Assembly (NCBI GenBank): GCA_947396885.1
Contig: OX377206.1
Coordinates: forward strand, 49,211,631-49,275,630
Reading direction: 5' to 3'
DNA length: 64,000 bases
Source of the DNA: Heligmosomoides polygyrus polygyrus
Lineage: Eukaryota > Nematoda > Chromadorea > Rhabditida > Heligmosomidae
Part shown: positions 35,035-48,400 of the stretch, in pieces
How positions within the stretch are numbered: the first letter of the stretch is position 1
How the letters are laid out: every line of letters begins with the position of its first letter
Translations under genes and position numbers: made by a program
The notes under the pieces: generated by a model
What the model saw: only the letters and a program-made list of their open reading frames with translations
Told to the model about the DNA's origin: nothing
The model's database searches: none

Positions 35035-36520
35035 GAGGAGTTATTACCAGATAGGTTGGGCTACGTTCCTAGCCTGGCCAGCCATACTCGAAGCCGGAAT
35101 GCCTGGTGTGGTCCGCTCGCCCATCGTTAGGTGCCGGCGAAGTCGACGACTGACGCTGGGTGAGGAATTATCACCAGATAGGTTGGGCTACGTTCCTAGC
35201 GTGGCCAGACATACTCAAAGCCGGAATGACTGGTGTGGTCCGCACTTCCAGCGTGAGGTGCCGGCGAAGCCGACGAGTGACGCGGGGTGGGGAATTATTG
35301 CCAGATAGGTTGGGCTACGTTCCTAGCCTGGCCAGCCATACTCGAAGCCGGAATGCCTGGTGTGGTCCGCACTTCCAGCGTGAGGTGCCGGCGAAGTCGA
35401 CGACTGACGCTGGGTGAGAAAGTATCACCAGCTGGGTTGCGCTACGTTCTTAGCGTGGCCAGCCATACCCTATGTCGGAATGCCTGGCCTAGCCCGCGAC
35501 ACTGGTGGAGGAAGGACCACCAACTAGATTGGGCTACGTTCCTAGCGTGGCCAGCCATACTCGAAGCCGAAATGCCTGGTGTTCCGCAGATCCAGCGTTA
35601 CGTGCCGGCGAAGTCGACGACTGACGCTGGGTGAGGAGTTATTACCAGATAGGTTGGGCTACGTTCCTAGCCTGGCCAGCCATACTCGAAGCCGGAATGC
35701 CTGGTGTGGTCCGCACTTCCAGCGTGAGGTGCCGGCGAAGTCGACGACTGACGCTGGGTGAGGAATTATGACCAGATAGGTTGGGCTACGTTCCTAGCCT
35801 GGCCAGCCATACTCGAAGCCGAAATGCCTGGTGTGGTCCGCACGTCCAGCGTTAGGTGCCGGCGAAGTCGACGACTGACGCTGGGTGAGGAATTATCACC
35901 AGATAGGTGGGCTACGTTCCTAGCCTGGCCAGCCATACTCGAAGCCGGAATGCCTGGTGTGGTCCGCACTTCCAGCGTGAGGTGCCGGCGAAGTCGACGA
36001 CTGACGCTGGGTGAGGAATTATGACCAGATAGGTTGGGCTACGTTCCTAGCCTGGCCAGCCATACTCGAAGCCGAAATGCCTGGTGTGGTCCGCACGTCC
36101 AGCGTTAGGTGCCGGCGAAGTCGACGACTGACGCTGGGTGAGGAATTATCACCAGATAGGTTGGGCTACGTTCCTAGCCTGGCCAGCCATACTCGAAGCC
36201 GGAATGCCTGGTGTGGTCCGCACTTCCAGCGTGAGGTGCCGGCGAAGTCGACGACTGACGCTGGGTGAGGAATTATGACCAGATAGGTTGGGCGACGTTC
36301 CTAGCCTGGCCAGCCATACTCGAAGCCGAAATGCCTGGTGTGGTCCGCACGTCCAGCGTTAGGTGCCGGCGAAGTCGACGACTGACGCTGGGTGAGGAAT
36401 TATCACCAGATAGGTTGGGCTACGTTCCTAGCCTGGCCAGCCATACTCGAAGCCGGAATGCCTGGTGTGGTCCGCACTTCCAGCGTGAGGTGCCGGCGAA
36501 GTCGACGACTGACGCTGGGT
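35035..36520. repeat. Higher-order copy D2, with a 254-bp internal tandem
   Basis: Follows 32735 on at offset 2,300. Two units (36013-36266) are then repeated at 36267-36520, distinguished by GGGCGACGTTCC near 36290. The next short unit has the private GGGATGCGC near 36540. Confidence 0.83.
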
Positions 36521-37532
36521 GAGAAAGGATCACCAGCTGGGATGCGCTACGTTCTTAGCGTGGCCAGCCATACCCTATGTCGGAATGCCTGGCATAGCCC
36601 GCGACACTGGTGGAGGAAGGACCACCAACTAGATTGGGCTACGTTCCTAGCGTGGCCAGCCATACTCGAAGCCGAAATGCCTGGTGTTCCGCAGATCCAG
36701 CGTTAGGTGCCGGCGAAGTCGACGACTGACGCTGGGTGAGGAGTTATTACCAGATAGGTTGGGCTACGTTCCTAGCCTGGCCAGCCATACACGAAGCCAG
36801 AATGCCTGGTGTGGTCCGCTCGTCCAGCCTTAGGTGCCGGCGAAGTCGACGACTGACGCTGGGTGAGGAGTTATTACCAGATAGGTTGGGCTACGTTCCT
36901 AGCCTGGCCAGCCATACTCGAAGCCGGAATGCCTGGTGTGGTCCGCACTTCCAGCGTGAGGTGCCGGCGAAGTCGACGACTGACGCTGGGTGAGGAATTA
37001 TGACCAGATAGGTTGGGCTACGTTCCTAGCCTGGCCAGCCATACTCGAAGCCGGAATGCCTGGTGTGGTCCGCACGTCCAGCGTTAGGTGCCGGCGAAGT
37101 CGACGACTGACGCTGGGTGAGGAATTATCACCAGATAGGTTGGGCTACGTTCCTAGCGTGGCCAGACATACTCAAAGCCGGAATGACTGGTGTGGTCCGC
37201 ACTTCCAGCGTGAGGTGCCGGCGAAGCCGACGAGTGACGCGGGGTGGGGAATTATTACCAGATAGGTTGGGCTACGTTCCTAGCCTGGCCAGCCATACTC
37301 GAAGCCGGAATGCCTGGTGTGGTCCGCACTTCCAGCGTGAGGTGCCGGCGAAGTCGACGACTGACGCTGGGTGAGAAAGGATCACCAGCTGGGTTGCGCT
37401 ACGTTCTTAGCGTGGCCAGCCATACCCTATGTCGGAATGCCTGGCCTAGCCCGCGACACTGGTGGAGGAAGGACCACCAACTAGATTGGGCTACGTTCCT
37501 AGCGTGGCCAGCCATACTCGAAGCCGAAATGC

Positions 37533-39476
37533 CTGGCGTTCCGCAGATTCAGCGTTAGGTGCCGGCGAAGTCGACGACTGACGCTGGGTGAGGAGTTATT
37601 ACCAGATAGGTTGGGCTACGTTCCTAGCGTGGCCAGACATACTCAAAGCCGGAATGACTGGTGTGGTCCGCACTTCCAGCGTGAGGTGCCGGCGAAGCCG
37701 ACGAGTGACGCGGGGTGGGGAATTATTGCCAGATAGGTTGGGCTACGTTCCTAGCCTGGCCAGCCATACTCGAAGCCGGAATGCCTGGTGTGGTCCGCAC
37801 TTCCAGCGTGAGGTGCCGGCGAAGTCGACGACTGACGCTGGGTGAGAAAGTATCACCAGCTGGGTTGCGCTACGTTCTTAGCGTGGCCAGCCATACCCTA
37901 TGTCGGAATGCCTGGCCTAGCCCGCGACACTGGTGGAGGAAGGACTACCAACTAGATTGGGCTACGTTCCTAGCGTGGCCAGCCATACTCGAAGCCGAAA
38001 TGCCTGGTGTTCCGCAGATCCAGCGTTAGGTGCCGGCGAAGTCGACGACTGACGCTGGGTGAGGAGTTATTACCAGATAGGTTGGGCTACGTTCCTAGCC
38101 TGGCCAGCCATACTCGAAGCCGGAATGCCTGGTGTGGTCCGCTCGCCCATCGTTAGGTGCCGGCGAAGTCGACGACTGACGCTGGGTGAGGAATTATCAC
38201 CAGATAGGTTGGGCTACGTTCCTAGCGTGGCCAGACATACTCAAAGCCGGAATGACTGGTGTGGTCCGCACTTCCAGCGTGAGGTGCCGGCGAAGCCGAC
38301 GAGTGACGCGGGGTGGGGAATTATTGCCAGATAGGTTGGGCTACGTTCCTAGCCTGGCCAGCCATACTCGAAGCCGGAATGCCTGGTGTGGTCCGCACTT
38401 CCAGCGTGAGGTGCCGGCGAAGTCGACGACTGACGCTGGGTGAGAAAGTATCACCAGCTGGGTTGCGCTACGTTCTTAGCGTGGCCAGCCATACCCTATG
38501 TCGGAATGCCTGGCCTAGCCCGCGACACTGGTGGAGGAAGGACCACCAACTAGATTGGGCTACGTTCCTAGCGTGGCCAGCCATACTCGAAGCCGAAATG
38601 CCTGGTGTTCCGCAGATCCAGCGTTAGGTGCCGGCGAAGTCGACGACTGACGCTGGGTGAGGAGTTATTACCAGATAGGTTGGGCTACGTTCCTAGCCTG
38701 GCCAGCCATACTCGAAGCCGGAATGCCTGGTGTGGTCCGCACTTCCAGCGTGAGGTGCCGGCGAAGTCGACGACTGACGCTGGGTGAGGAATTATGACCA
38801 GATAGGTTGGGCTACGTTCCTAGCCTGGCCAGCCATACTCGAAGCCGAAATGCCTGGTGTGGTCCGCACGTCCAGCGTTAGGTGCCGGCGAAGTCGACGA
38901 CTGACGCTGGGTGAGGAATTATCACCAGATAGGTGGGCTACGTTCCTAGCCTGGCCAGCCATACTCGAAGCCGGAATGCCTGGTGTGGTCCGCACTTCCA
39001 GCGTGAGGTGCCGGCGAAGTCGACGACTGACGCTGGGTGAGGAATTATGACCAGATAGGTTGGGCTACGTTCCTAGCCTGGCCAGCCATACTCGAAGCCG
39101 AAATGCCTGGTGTGGTCCGCACGTCCAGCGTTAGGTGCCGGCGAAGTCGACGACTGACGCTGGGTGAGGAATTATCACCAGATAGGTTGGGCTACGTTCC
39201 TAGCCTGGCCAGCCATACTCGAAGCCGGAATGCCTGGTGTGGTCCGCACTTCCAGCGTGAGGTGCCGGCGAAGTCGACGACTGACGCTGGGTGAGAAAGG
39301 ATCACCAGCTGGGTTGCGCTACGTTCTTAGCGTGGCCAGCCATACCCTATGTCGGAATGCCTGGCATAGCCCGCGACACTGGTGGAGGAAGGACCACCAA
39401 CTAGATTGGGCTACGTTCCTAGCGTGGCCAGCCATACTCGAAGCCGAAATGCCTGGTGTTCCGCAGATCCAGCGTT
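37533..39476. repeat. Higher-order copy D3
   Basis: Matches 32207 on at offset 5,326, including GGCGTTCCGCAGATTCAG, GAGAAAGTATCACC, the one-base deletion unit and GCATAGCCCGCG in the last short unit. It retains G at the CAGCGTTAGG position where D1 and D2 have C. Confidence 0.85.
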
Positions 39477-41250
39477 AGGTGCCGGCGAAGTCGACGACTG
39501 ACGCTGGGTGAGGAGTTATTACCAGATAGGTTGGGCTACGTTCCTAGCCTGGCCAGCCATACACGAAGCCAGAATGCCTGGTGTGGTCCGCACTTCCAGC
39601 GTGAGGTGCCGGCGAAGTCGACGACTGACGCTGGGTGAGGAATTATGACCAGATAGGTTGGGCTACGTTCCTAGCCTGGCCAGCCATACTCGAAGCCGGA
39701 ATGCCTGGTGTGGTCCGCACGTCCAGCGTTAGGTGCCGGCGAAGTCGACGACTGACGCTGGGTGAGGAATTATCACCAGATAGGTTGGGCTACGTTCCTA
39801 GCGTGGCCAGACATACTCAAAGCCGGAATGACTGGTGTGGTCCGCACTTCCAGCGTGAGGTGCCGGCGAAGCCGACGAGTGACGCGGGGTGGGGAATTAT
39901 TGCCAGATAGGTTGGGCTACGTTCCTAGCCTGGCCAGCCATACTCAAAGCCGGAATGACTGGTGTGGTCCGCAGGTTCAGCCTCAGGGAGCTGCGAAGCC
40001 AACGACTGAGGCTATGTGAGGAAATATCACCAGATAGGTTGGGCTACGTTCCTAGCCTGGCCAGCCATACTCGAAGCCGGAATGCCTGGTGTGGTCCGCT
40101 CGCCCATCGTTAGGTGCCGGCGAAGTCGACGACTGACGCTGGGTGAGGAATTATCACCAGATAGGTTGGGCTACGTTCCTAGCGTGGCCAGACATACTCA
40201 AAGCCGTAATGACTGGTGTGGTCCGCACTTCCAGCGTGAGGTGCCGGCGAAGCCGACGAGTGACGCGGGGTGGGGAATTATTGCCAGATAGGTTGGGCTA
40301 CGTTCCTAGCCTGGCCAGCCATACTCGAAGCCGGAATGCCTGGTGTGGTCCGCACTTCCAGCGTGAGGTGCCGGCGAAGTCGACGACTGACGCTGGGTGA
40401 GAAAGGATCACCAGCTGGGTTGCGCTACGTTCTTAGCGTGGCCAGCCATACCCTATGTCGGAATGCCTGGCCTAGCCCGCGACACTGGTGGAGGAAGGAC
40501 CACCAACTAGATTGGGCTACGTTCCTAGCGTGGCCAGCCATACTCGAAGCCGAAATGCCTGGTGTTCCGCAGATCCAGCGTTAGGTGCCGGCGAAGTCGA
40601 CGACTGACGCTGGGTGAGGAATTATGACCAGATAGGTTGGGCTACGTTCCTAGCCTGGCCAGCCATACTCGAAGCCGGAATGCCAGGTGTGGTCCGCACG
40701 TCCAGCGTTAGGTGCCGGCGAAGTCGACGACTGACGCTGGGTGAGGAATTATCACCAGATAGGTTGGGCTACGTTCCTAGCGTGGCCAGACATACTCAAA
40801 GCCGGAATGACTGGTGTGGTCCGCAGGTTCAGCCTCAGGGAGCTGCGAAGCCAACGACTGAGGCTGGGTAAGGAAATATCACCAGATAGGTTGGGCTACG
40901 TTCCTAGCCTGGCCAGCCATACTCGAAGCCGGAATGCCTGGTGTGGTCCGCTCGCCCATCGTTAGGTGCCGGCGAAGTCGACGACTGAAGTTGGGTGAGA
41001 AAGGATCACCAGATAGGTTGGGCTACGTTCCTAGCGTGGCCAGACATACTCAAAGCCGTAATGACTGGTGTGGTCCGCACTTCCAGCGTGAGGTGCCGGC
41101 GAAGCCGACGAGTGACGCGGGGTGGGGAATTATTGCCAGATAGGTTGGGCTACGTTCCTAGCCTGGCCAGCCATACTCGAAGCCGGAATGCCTGGTGTGG
41201 TCCGCACTTCCAGCGTGAGGTGCCGGCGAAGTCGACGACTGACGTTGGGT

Positions 41251-41844
41251 GAGGAGTTATTACCAGATAGGTTGGGCTACGTTCCTAGCCTGGCCAGCCA
41301 TACCCTATGTCGGAATGCCTGGCCTAGCCCGCGACACTGGTGGAGGAAGGACCACCAACTAGATTGGGCTACGTTCCTAGCGTGGCCAGCCATACTCGAA
41401 GCCGAAATGCCTGGTGTTCCGCAGATCCAGCGTTAGGTGCCGGCGAAGTCGACGACTGACGCTGGGTGAGGAAATATCACCAGATAGGTTGGGCTACGTT
41501 CCTAGCCTGGCCAGCCATACTCGAAGCCGGAATGCCTGGTGTGGTCCGCTCGCCCATCGTTAGGTGCCGGCGAAGTCGACGACTGACGCTGGGTGGGGAA
41601 TTATTGCCAGATAGGTTGGGCTACGTTCCTAGCCTGGCCAGCCATACTCGAAGCCGGAATGCCTGGTGTGGTCCGCACTTCCAGCGTGAGGTGCCGGCGA
41701 AGCCGACGAGTGACGCGGGGTGGGGATTATTGCCAGATAGGTTGGGCTACGTTCCTAGCCTGGCCAGCCATACTCGAAGCCGAAATGCCTGGTGTTCCGC
41801 AGATCCAGCGTTAGGTGCCGGCGAAGTCGACGACTGACGCTGGG
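41251..41844. repeat. Irregular stretch: hybrid short unit and one-base deletion unit
   Basis: A short unit with the GAGGAGTTATTACC head (41251-41342) is followed by ordinary units. One of these has GGGGATTATTGCC near 41722, having lost one A, and then joins directly to a GTTCCGCAGATCC tail without a short unit. A related arrangement without the deletion lies near 42.7 kb. Confidence 0.72.
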
Positions 41845-43669
41845 TGAGGAGTTATTACCAGATAGGTTGGGCTACGTTCCTAGCCTGGCCAGCCATACTC
41901 GAAGCCAGAATGCCTGGTGTGGTCCGCTCGTCCAGCCTTAGGTGCCGGCGAAGTCGACGACTGACGCTGGGTGAGGAGTTATTACCAGATAGGTTGGGCT
42001 ACGTTCCTAGCCTGGCCAGCCATACTCGAAGCCGGAATGCCTGGTGTGGTCCGCACTTCCAGCGTGAGGTGCCGGCGAAGTCGACGACTGACGTTGGGTG
42101 AGAAAGGATCACCAGCTGGGTTGCGCTACGTTCTTAGCGTGGCCAGCCATACCCTATGTCGGAATGCCTGGCCTAGCCCGCGACACTGGTGGAGGAAGGA
42201 CCACCAACTAGATTGGGCTACGTTCCTAGCGTGGCCAGCCATACTCGAAGCCGAAATGCCTGGTGTTCCGCAGATCCAGCGTTAGGTGCCGGCGAAGTCG
42301 ACGACTGACGCTGGGTGAGGAAATATCACCAGATAGGTTGGGCTACGTTCCTAGCCTGGCCAGCCATACTCGAAGCCGGAATGCCTGGTGTGGTCCGCTC
42401 GCCCATCGTTAGGTGCCGGCGAAGTCGACGACTGACGCTGGGTGAGGAATTATCACCAGATAGGTTGGGCTACGTTCCTAGCCTGGCCAGCCATACTCAA
42501 AGCCGGAATGACTGGTGTGGTCCGCACTTCCAGGGTGAGGTGCCGGCGAAGCCGACGAGTGACGCGGGGTGGGGAATTATTGCCAGATAGGTTGGGCTAC
42601 GTTCCTAGCCTGGCCAGCCATACTCGAAGCCGGAATGCCTGGTGTGGTCCGCACTTCCAGCGTGAGGTGCCGGCGAAGCCGACGAGTGACGCGGGGTGGG
42701 GAATTATTGCCAGATAGGTTGGGCTACGTTCCTAGCCTGGCCAGCCATACTCGAAGCCGAAATGCCTGGTGTTCCGCAGATCCAGCGTTAGGTGCCGGCG
42801 AAGTCGACGACTGACGCTGGGTGAGGAGTTATTACCAGATAGGTTGGGCTACGTTCCTAGCCTGGCCAGCCATACTCGAAGCCAGAATGCCTGGTGTGGT
42901 CCGCTCGTCCAGCCTTAGGTGCCGGCGAAGTCGACGACTGACGCTGGGTGAGGAGTTATTACCAGATAGGTTGGGCTACGTTCCTAGCCTGGCCAGCCAT
43001 ACTCGAAGCCGGAATGCCTGGTGTGGTCCGCACTTCCAGCGTGAGGTGCCGGCGAAGTCGACGACTGACGCTGGGTGAGGAATTATGACCAGATAGGTTG
43101 GGCTACGTTCCTAGCCTGGCCAGCCATACTCGAAGCCGGAATGCCTGGTGTGGTCCGCACGTCCAGCGTTAGGTGCCGGCGAAGTCGACGACTGAGGCTG
43201 GGTGAGGAATTATCACCAGATAGGTTGGGCTACGTTCCTATCGTGGCCAGACATACTCAAAGCCGGAATGACTGGTGTGGTCCGCACTTCCAGCGTGAGG
43301 TGCCGGCGAAGCCGACGAGTGACGCGGGGTGGGGAATTATTGCCAGATAGGTTGGGCTACGTTCCTAGCCTGGCCAGCCATACTCGAAGCCGGAATGCCT
43401 GGTGTGGTCCGCAGGTTCAGCCTCAGGGAGCTGCGAAGCCAACGACTGAGGCTGGGTAAGGAAATATCACCAGATAGGTTGGGCTACGTTCCTAGCCTGG
43501 CCAGCCATACTCGAAGCCGGAATGCCTGGTGTGGTCCGCTCGCCCATCGTTAGGTGCCGGCGAAGTCGACGACTGACGTTGGGTGAGAAAGGATCACCAG
43601 CTGGGTTGCGCTACGTTCTTAGCGTGGCCAGCCATACCCTATGTCGGAATGCCTGGCCTAGCCCGCGAC

Positions 43670-43677
43670 GCTGGTGG
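43670..43677 (+). other. Single exact GCTGGTGG octamer
   Basis: One short unit has GCGACGCTGGTGG where all others have ACTGGTGG or TCTGGTGG. The octamer equals the Escherichia coli Chi sequence, but the host is unknown and one copy in 64 kb is no more than a point mutation. It is noted because the related ACTGGTGG recurs in nearly every short unit. Confidence 0.3.
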
Positions 43678-45124
43678 AGGAAGGACCACCAACTAGATTG
43701 GGCTACGTTCCTAGCGTGGCCAGCCATACTCGAAGCCGAAATGCCTGGTGTTCCGCAGATCCAGCGTTAGGTGCCGGCGAAGTCGACGACTGACGCTGGG
43801 TGAGGAATTATGACCAGATAGGTTGGGCTACGTTCCTAGCCTGGCCAGCCATACTCGAAGCCGGAATGCCTGGTGTGGTCCGCACGTCCAGCGTTAGGTG
43901 CCGGCGAAGTCGACGACTGACGCTGGGTGAGGAATTATCACCAGATAGGTTGGGCTACGTTCCTAGCGTGGCCAGACATACTCAAAGCCGGAATGACTGG
44001 TGTGGTCCGCAGGTTCAGCCTCAGGGAGCTGCGAAGCCAACGACTGAGGCTGGGTAAGGAAATATCACCAGATAGGTTGGGCTACGTTCCTAGCCTGGCC
44101 AGCCATACTCGAAGCCGGAATGCCTGGTGTGGTCCGCTCGCCCATCGTTAGGTGCCGGCGAAGTCGACGACTGACGTTGGGTGAGAAAGGATCACCAGCT
44201 GGGTTGCGCTACGTTCTTAGCGTGGCCAGCCATACCCTATGTCGGAATGCCTGGCCTAGCCCGCGACACTGGTGGAGGAAGGACCACCAACTAGATTGGG
44301 CTACGTTCCTAGCGTGGCCAGCCATACTCGAAGCCGAAATGCCTGGTGTTCCGCAGATCCAGCGTTAGGTGCCGGCGAAGTCGACGACTGACGCTGGGTG
44401 AGGAATTATCACCAGATAGGTTGGGCTGTGTTCCTAGCGTGGCCAGACATACTCAAAGCCGGAATGACTGGTGTGGTCCGCAGGTTCAGCCTCAGGGAGC
44501 TGCGAAGCCAACGACTGAGGCTGGGTGAGGAAATATCACCAGATAGGTTGGGCTACGTTCCTAGCCTGGCCAGCCATACTCGAAGCCGGAATGCCTGGTG
44601 TGGTCCGCTCGCCCATCGTTAGGTGCCGGCGAAGTCGACGACTGACGTTGGGTGAGAAAGGATCACCAGCTGGGTTGCGCTACGTTCTTAGCGTGGCCAG
44701 CCATACCCTATGTCGGAATGCCTGGCCTAGCCCGCGACACTGGTGGAGGAAAGACCACCAACTAGATTGGGCTACGTTCCTAGCGTGGCCAGCCATACTC
44801 GAAGCCGAAATGCCTGGTGTTCCGCAGATCCAGCGTTAGGTGCCGGCGAAGTCGACGACTGACGCTGGGTGAGGAAATATCACCAGATAGGTTGGGCTAC
44901 GTTCCTAGCCTGGCCAGCCATACTCGAAGCCGGAATGCCTGGTGTGGTCCGCTCGCCCATCGTTAGGTGCCGGCGAAGTCGACGACTGACGCTGGGTGAG
45001 GAATTATCACCAGATAGGTTGGGCTACGTTCCTAGCGTGGCCAGACATACTCAAAGCCGGAATGACTGGTGTGGTCCGCAGGTTCAGCCTCAGGGAGCTG
45101 CGAAGCCAACGACTGAGGCTGGGT

Positions 45125-45343
45125 GAGAAAGGATCACCAGCTGGGTTGCGCTTCGTTCTTAGCGTGGCCAGCCATACCCTATTCCGGAATGCCTGGCCTA
45201 GCCCGCGACACTGGTGGAGGAAAGACCACCAACTAGATTGGGCTACGTTCCTAGCCTGGCCAGCCATACTCAAAGCCGGAATGACTGGTGTGGTCCGCAC
45301 TTCCAGCGTGAGGTGCCGGCGAAGCCGACGAGTGACGCGGGGT
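45125..45343. repeat. Composite with a replaced second half
   Basis: The short unit (private GCTTCGTTC and CCCTATTCCGG) is followed at 45217 by a unit that has the 125-class head (GAGGAAAGACCACCAAC) but a standard tail with CTCAAAGCCGG and CACTTCC. This makes it 127 bp and leaves no stop for 158 codons. The long open frame is a consequence of the rearrangement. Confidence 0.78.
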
Positions 45344-45473
45344 GGGGAATTATTGCCAGATAGGTTGGGCTACGTTCCTAGCCTGGCCAGCCATACTCGA
45401 AGCCGGAATGCCTGGTGTGGTCCGCACTTCCAGCGTGAGGTGCCGGCGAAGTCGACGACTGAGGCTGGGTGAG

Positions 45474-48400
45474 GAATTATGAGCAGATAGGTTGGGCTAC
45501 GTTCCTAGCCTGGCCAGCCATACCCTATGTCGGAATGCCTGGCCTAGCCCGCGACACTGGTGGAGGAAGGACCACCAACTAGATTGGGCTACGTTCCTAG
45601 CGTGGCCAGCCATACTCGAAGCCGAAATGCCTGGTGTTCCGCAGATCCAGCGTTAGGTGCCGGCGAAGTCGACGACTGACGCTGGGTGAGAAAGGATCAC
45701 CAGCTGGGTTGCGCTACGTTCTTAGCGTGGCCAGCCATACCCTATGTCGGAATGCCTGGCCTAGCCCGCGACACTGGTGGAGGAAGGACCACCAACTAGA
45801 TTGGGCTACGTTCCTAGCGTGGCCAGCCATACTCGAAGCCGAAATGCCTGGTGTTCCGCAGATCCAGCGTTAGGTGCCGGCGAAGTCGACGACTGACGCT
45901 GGGTGAGGAGTTATTACCAGATAGGTTGGGCTACGTTCCTAGCCTGGCCAGCCATACTCGAAGCCGGAATGCCTGGTGTTCCGCAGATCCAGCGTTAGGT
46001 GCCGGCGAAGTCGACGACTGACGCTGGGTGAGGAGTTATTACCAGATAGGTTGGGCTACGTTCCTAGCCTGGCCAGCCATACTCGAAGCCAGAATGCCTG
46101 GTGTGGTCCGCTCGTCCAGCCTTAGGTGCCGGCGAAGTCGACGACTGACGCCGGGTGAGGAGTTATTAGCAGATAGGTTGGGCTACGTTCCTAGCCTGGC
46201 CAGCCATACTCGAAGCCGGAATGCCTGGTGTGGTCCGCTCGCCCATCGCTAGGTGCCGGCGAAGTCGACGACTGACGCTGGGTGAGGAATTATCACCAGA
46301 TAGGTTGGGCTACGTTCCTAGCGTGGCCAGACATACTCAAAGCCGGAATGACTGGTGTGGTCCGCACTTCCAGCGTGAGGTGCCGGCGAAGCCGACGAGT
46401 GACGCGGGGTGGGGAATTATTGCCAGATAGGTTGGGCTACGTTCCTAGCCTGGCCAGCCATACTCGAAGCCGGAATGCCTGGTGTGGTCCGCACGTCCAG
46501 CGTTAGGTGCCGGCGAAGTCGACGACTGACGCTGGGTGAGGAATTATCACCAGATAGGTTGGGCTACGTTCCTAGCGTGGCCAGCCATACTCGAAGCCGG
46601 AATGCCTGGTGTGGTCCGCACTTCCAGCGTGAGGTGCCGGCGAAGTCGACGACTGACGCGGGGTGGGGAATTATTGCCAGATAGGCTGGGCTACGTTCCT
46701 AGCCTGGCCAGCCATACTCGAAGCCGAAATGCCTGGTGTTCCGCAGATCCAGCGTTAGGTGCCGGCGAAGTCGACGACTGACGCCGGGTGAGGAGTTATT
46801 AGCAGATAGGTTGGGCTACGTTCCTAGCCTGGCCAGCCATACTCAAAGCCGGAATGCCTGGTGTAGTCCGCAGGTTCAGCCTCAGGGAGCTGCGAAGCCA
46901 ACGACTGAGGCTGGGTGAGGAAATATCACCAGATAGGTTGGGCTACGTTCCTAGCCTGGCCAGCCATACTCGAAGCCGGAATGCCTGGTGTGGTCCGCAC
47001 TTCCAGCGTGAGGTGCCGGCGAAGTCGACGACTGACGCGGGGTGGGGAATTATTGCCAGATAGGCTGGGCTACGTTCCTAGCCTGGCCAGCCATACTCGA
47101 AACCGAAATGCCTGGTGTTCCGCAGATCCAGCGTTAGGTGCCGGCGAAGTCGACGACTGACGCCGGGTGAGGAGTTATTAGCAGATAGGTTGGGCTACGT
47201 TCCTAGCCTGGCCAGCCATACTCAAAGCCGGAATGCCTGGTGTGGTCCGCAGGTTCAGCCTCAGGGAGCTGCGAAGCCAACGACTGAGGCTGGGTGAGGA
47301 AATATCACCAGATAGGTTGGGCTACGTTCCTAACCTGGCCAGCCATACTCGAAGCCGGAATGCCTGGTGTGGTCCGCTCGCCCATCGTTAGGTGCCGGCG
47401 AAGTCGACGACTGACGTTGGGTGAGAAAGGATCACCAGCTGGGTTGCGCTACGTTCTTAGCGTGGCCAGCCATACCCTATGTCGGAATGCCTGGCCTAGC
47501 CCGCGACACTGGTGGAGGAAAGACCACCAACTAGATTGGGCTACGTTCCTAGCGTGGCCAGCCATACTCGAAGCCGAAATGCCTGGTGTTCCGCAGATCC
47601 AGCGTTAGGTGCCGGCGAAGTCGACGACTGACGCTGGGTGAGGAAATATCACCAGATAGGTTGGGCTACGTTCCTAGCCTGGCCAGCCATACTCGAAGCC
47701 GGAATGCCTGGTGTGGTCCGCTCGCCCATCGTTAGGTGCCGGCGAAGTCGACGACTGACGCTGGGTGAGGAATTATCACCAGATAGGTTGGGCTACGTTC
47801 CTAGCCTGGCCAGCCATACTCAAAGCCGGAATGACTGGTGTGGTCCGCACTTCCAGCGTGAGGTGCCGGCGAAGCCGACGAGTGACGCGGGGTGGGGAAT
47901 TATTGCCAGATAGGTTGGGCTACGTTCCTAGCCTGGCCAGCCATACTCGAAGCCGGAATGCCTGGTGTGGTCCGCACTTCCAGCGTGAGGTGCCGGCGAA
48001 GTCGACGACTGAGGCTGGGTGAGGAATTATGACCAGATAGGTTGGGCTACGTTCCTAGCCTGGCCAGCCATACCCTATGTCGGAATGCCTGGCCTAGCCC
48101 GCGACACTGGTGGAGGAAGGACCACCAACTAGATTGGGCTACGTTCCTAGCGTGGCCAGCCATACTCGAAGCCGAAATGCCTGGTGTTCCGCAGATCCAG
48201 CGTTAGGTGCCGGCGAAGTCGACGACTGACGCTGGGTGAGAAAGGATCACCAGCTGGGTTGCGCTACGTTCTTAGCGTGGCCAGCCATACCCTATGTCGG
48301 AATGCCTGGCCTAGCCCGCGACACTGGTGGAGGAAGGACCACCAACTAGATTGGGCTACGTTCCTAGCGTGGCCAGCCATACTCGAAGCCGAAATGCCTG

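Noticed and set aside
33466..39038. Minus-strand frames of 67 codons near 33.5, 35.8 and 38.8 kb, and 97 codons near 45.0 kb
   Set aside because: The first three result from the copied one-base deletion unit and the last from the rearranged composite. Identical changes without deletion give stops.
43670..43677. Chi recombination site
   Set aside because: A single exact octamer arises by one substitution in one short unit. The host is unknown, so no functional claim is made.
44996..45472. 158-codon open frame, the longest in the window
   Set aside because: It exists only because a short unit is followed by a 127-bp instead of a 125-bp unit. Its sequence is the same phase-shifted repeat.
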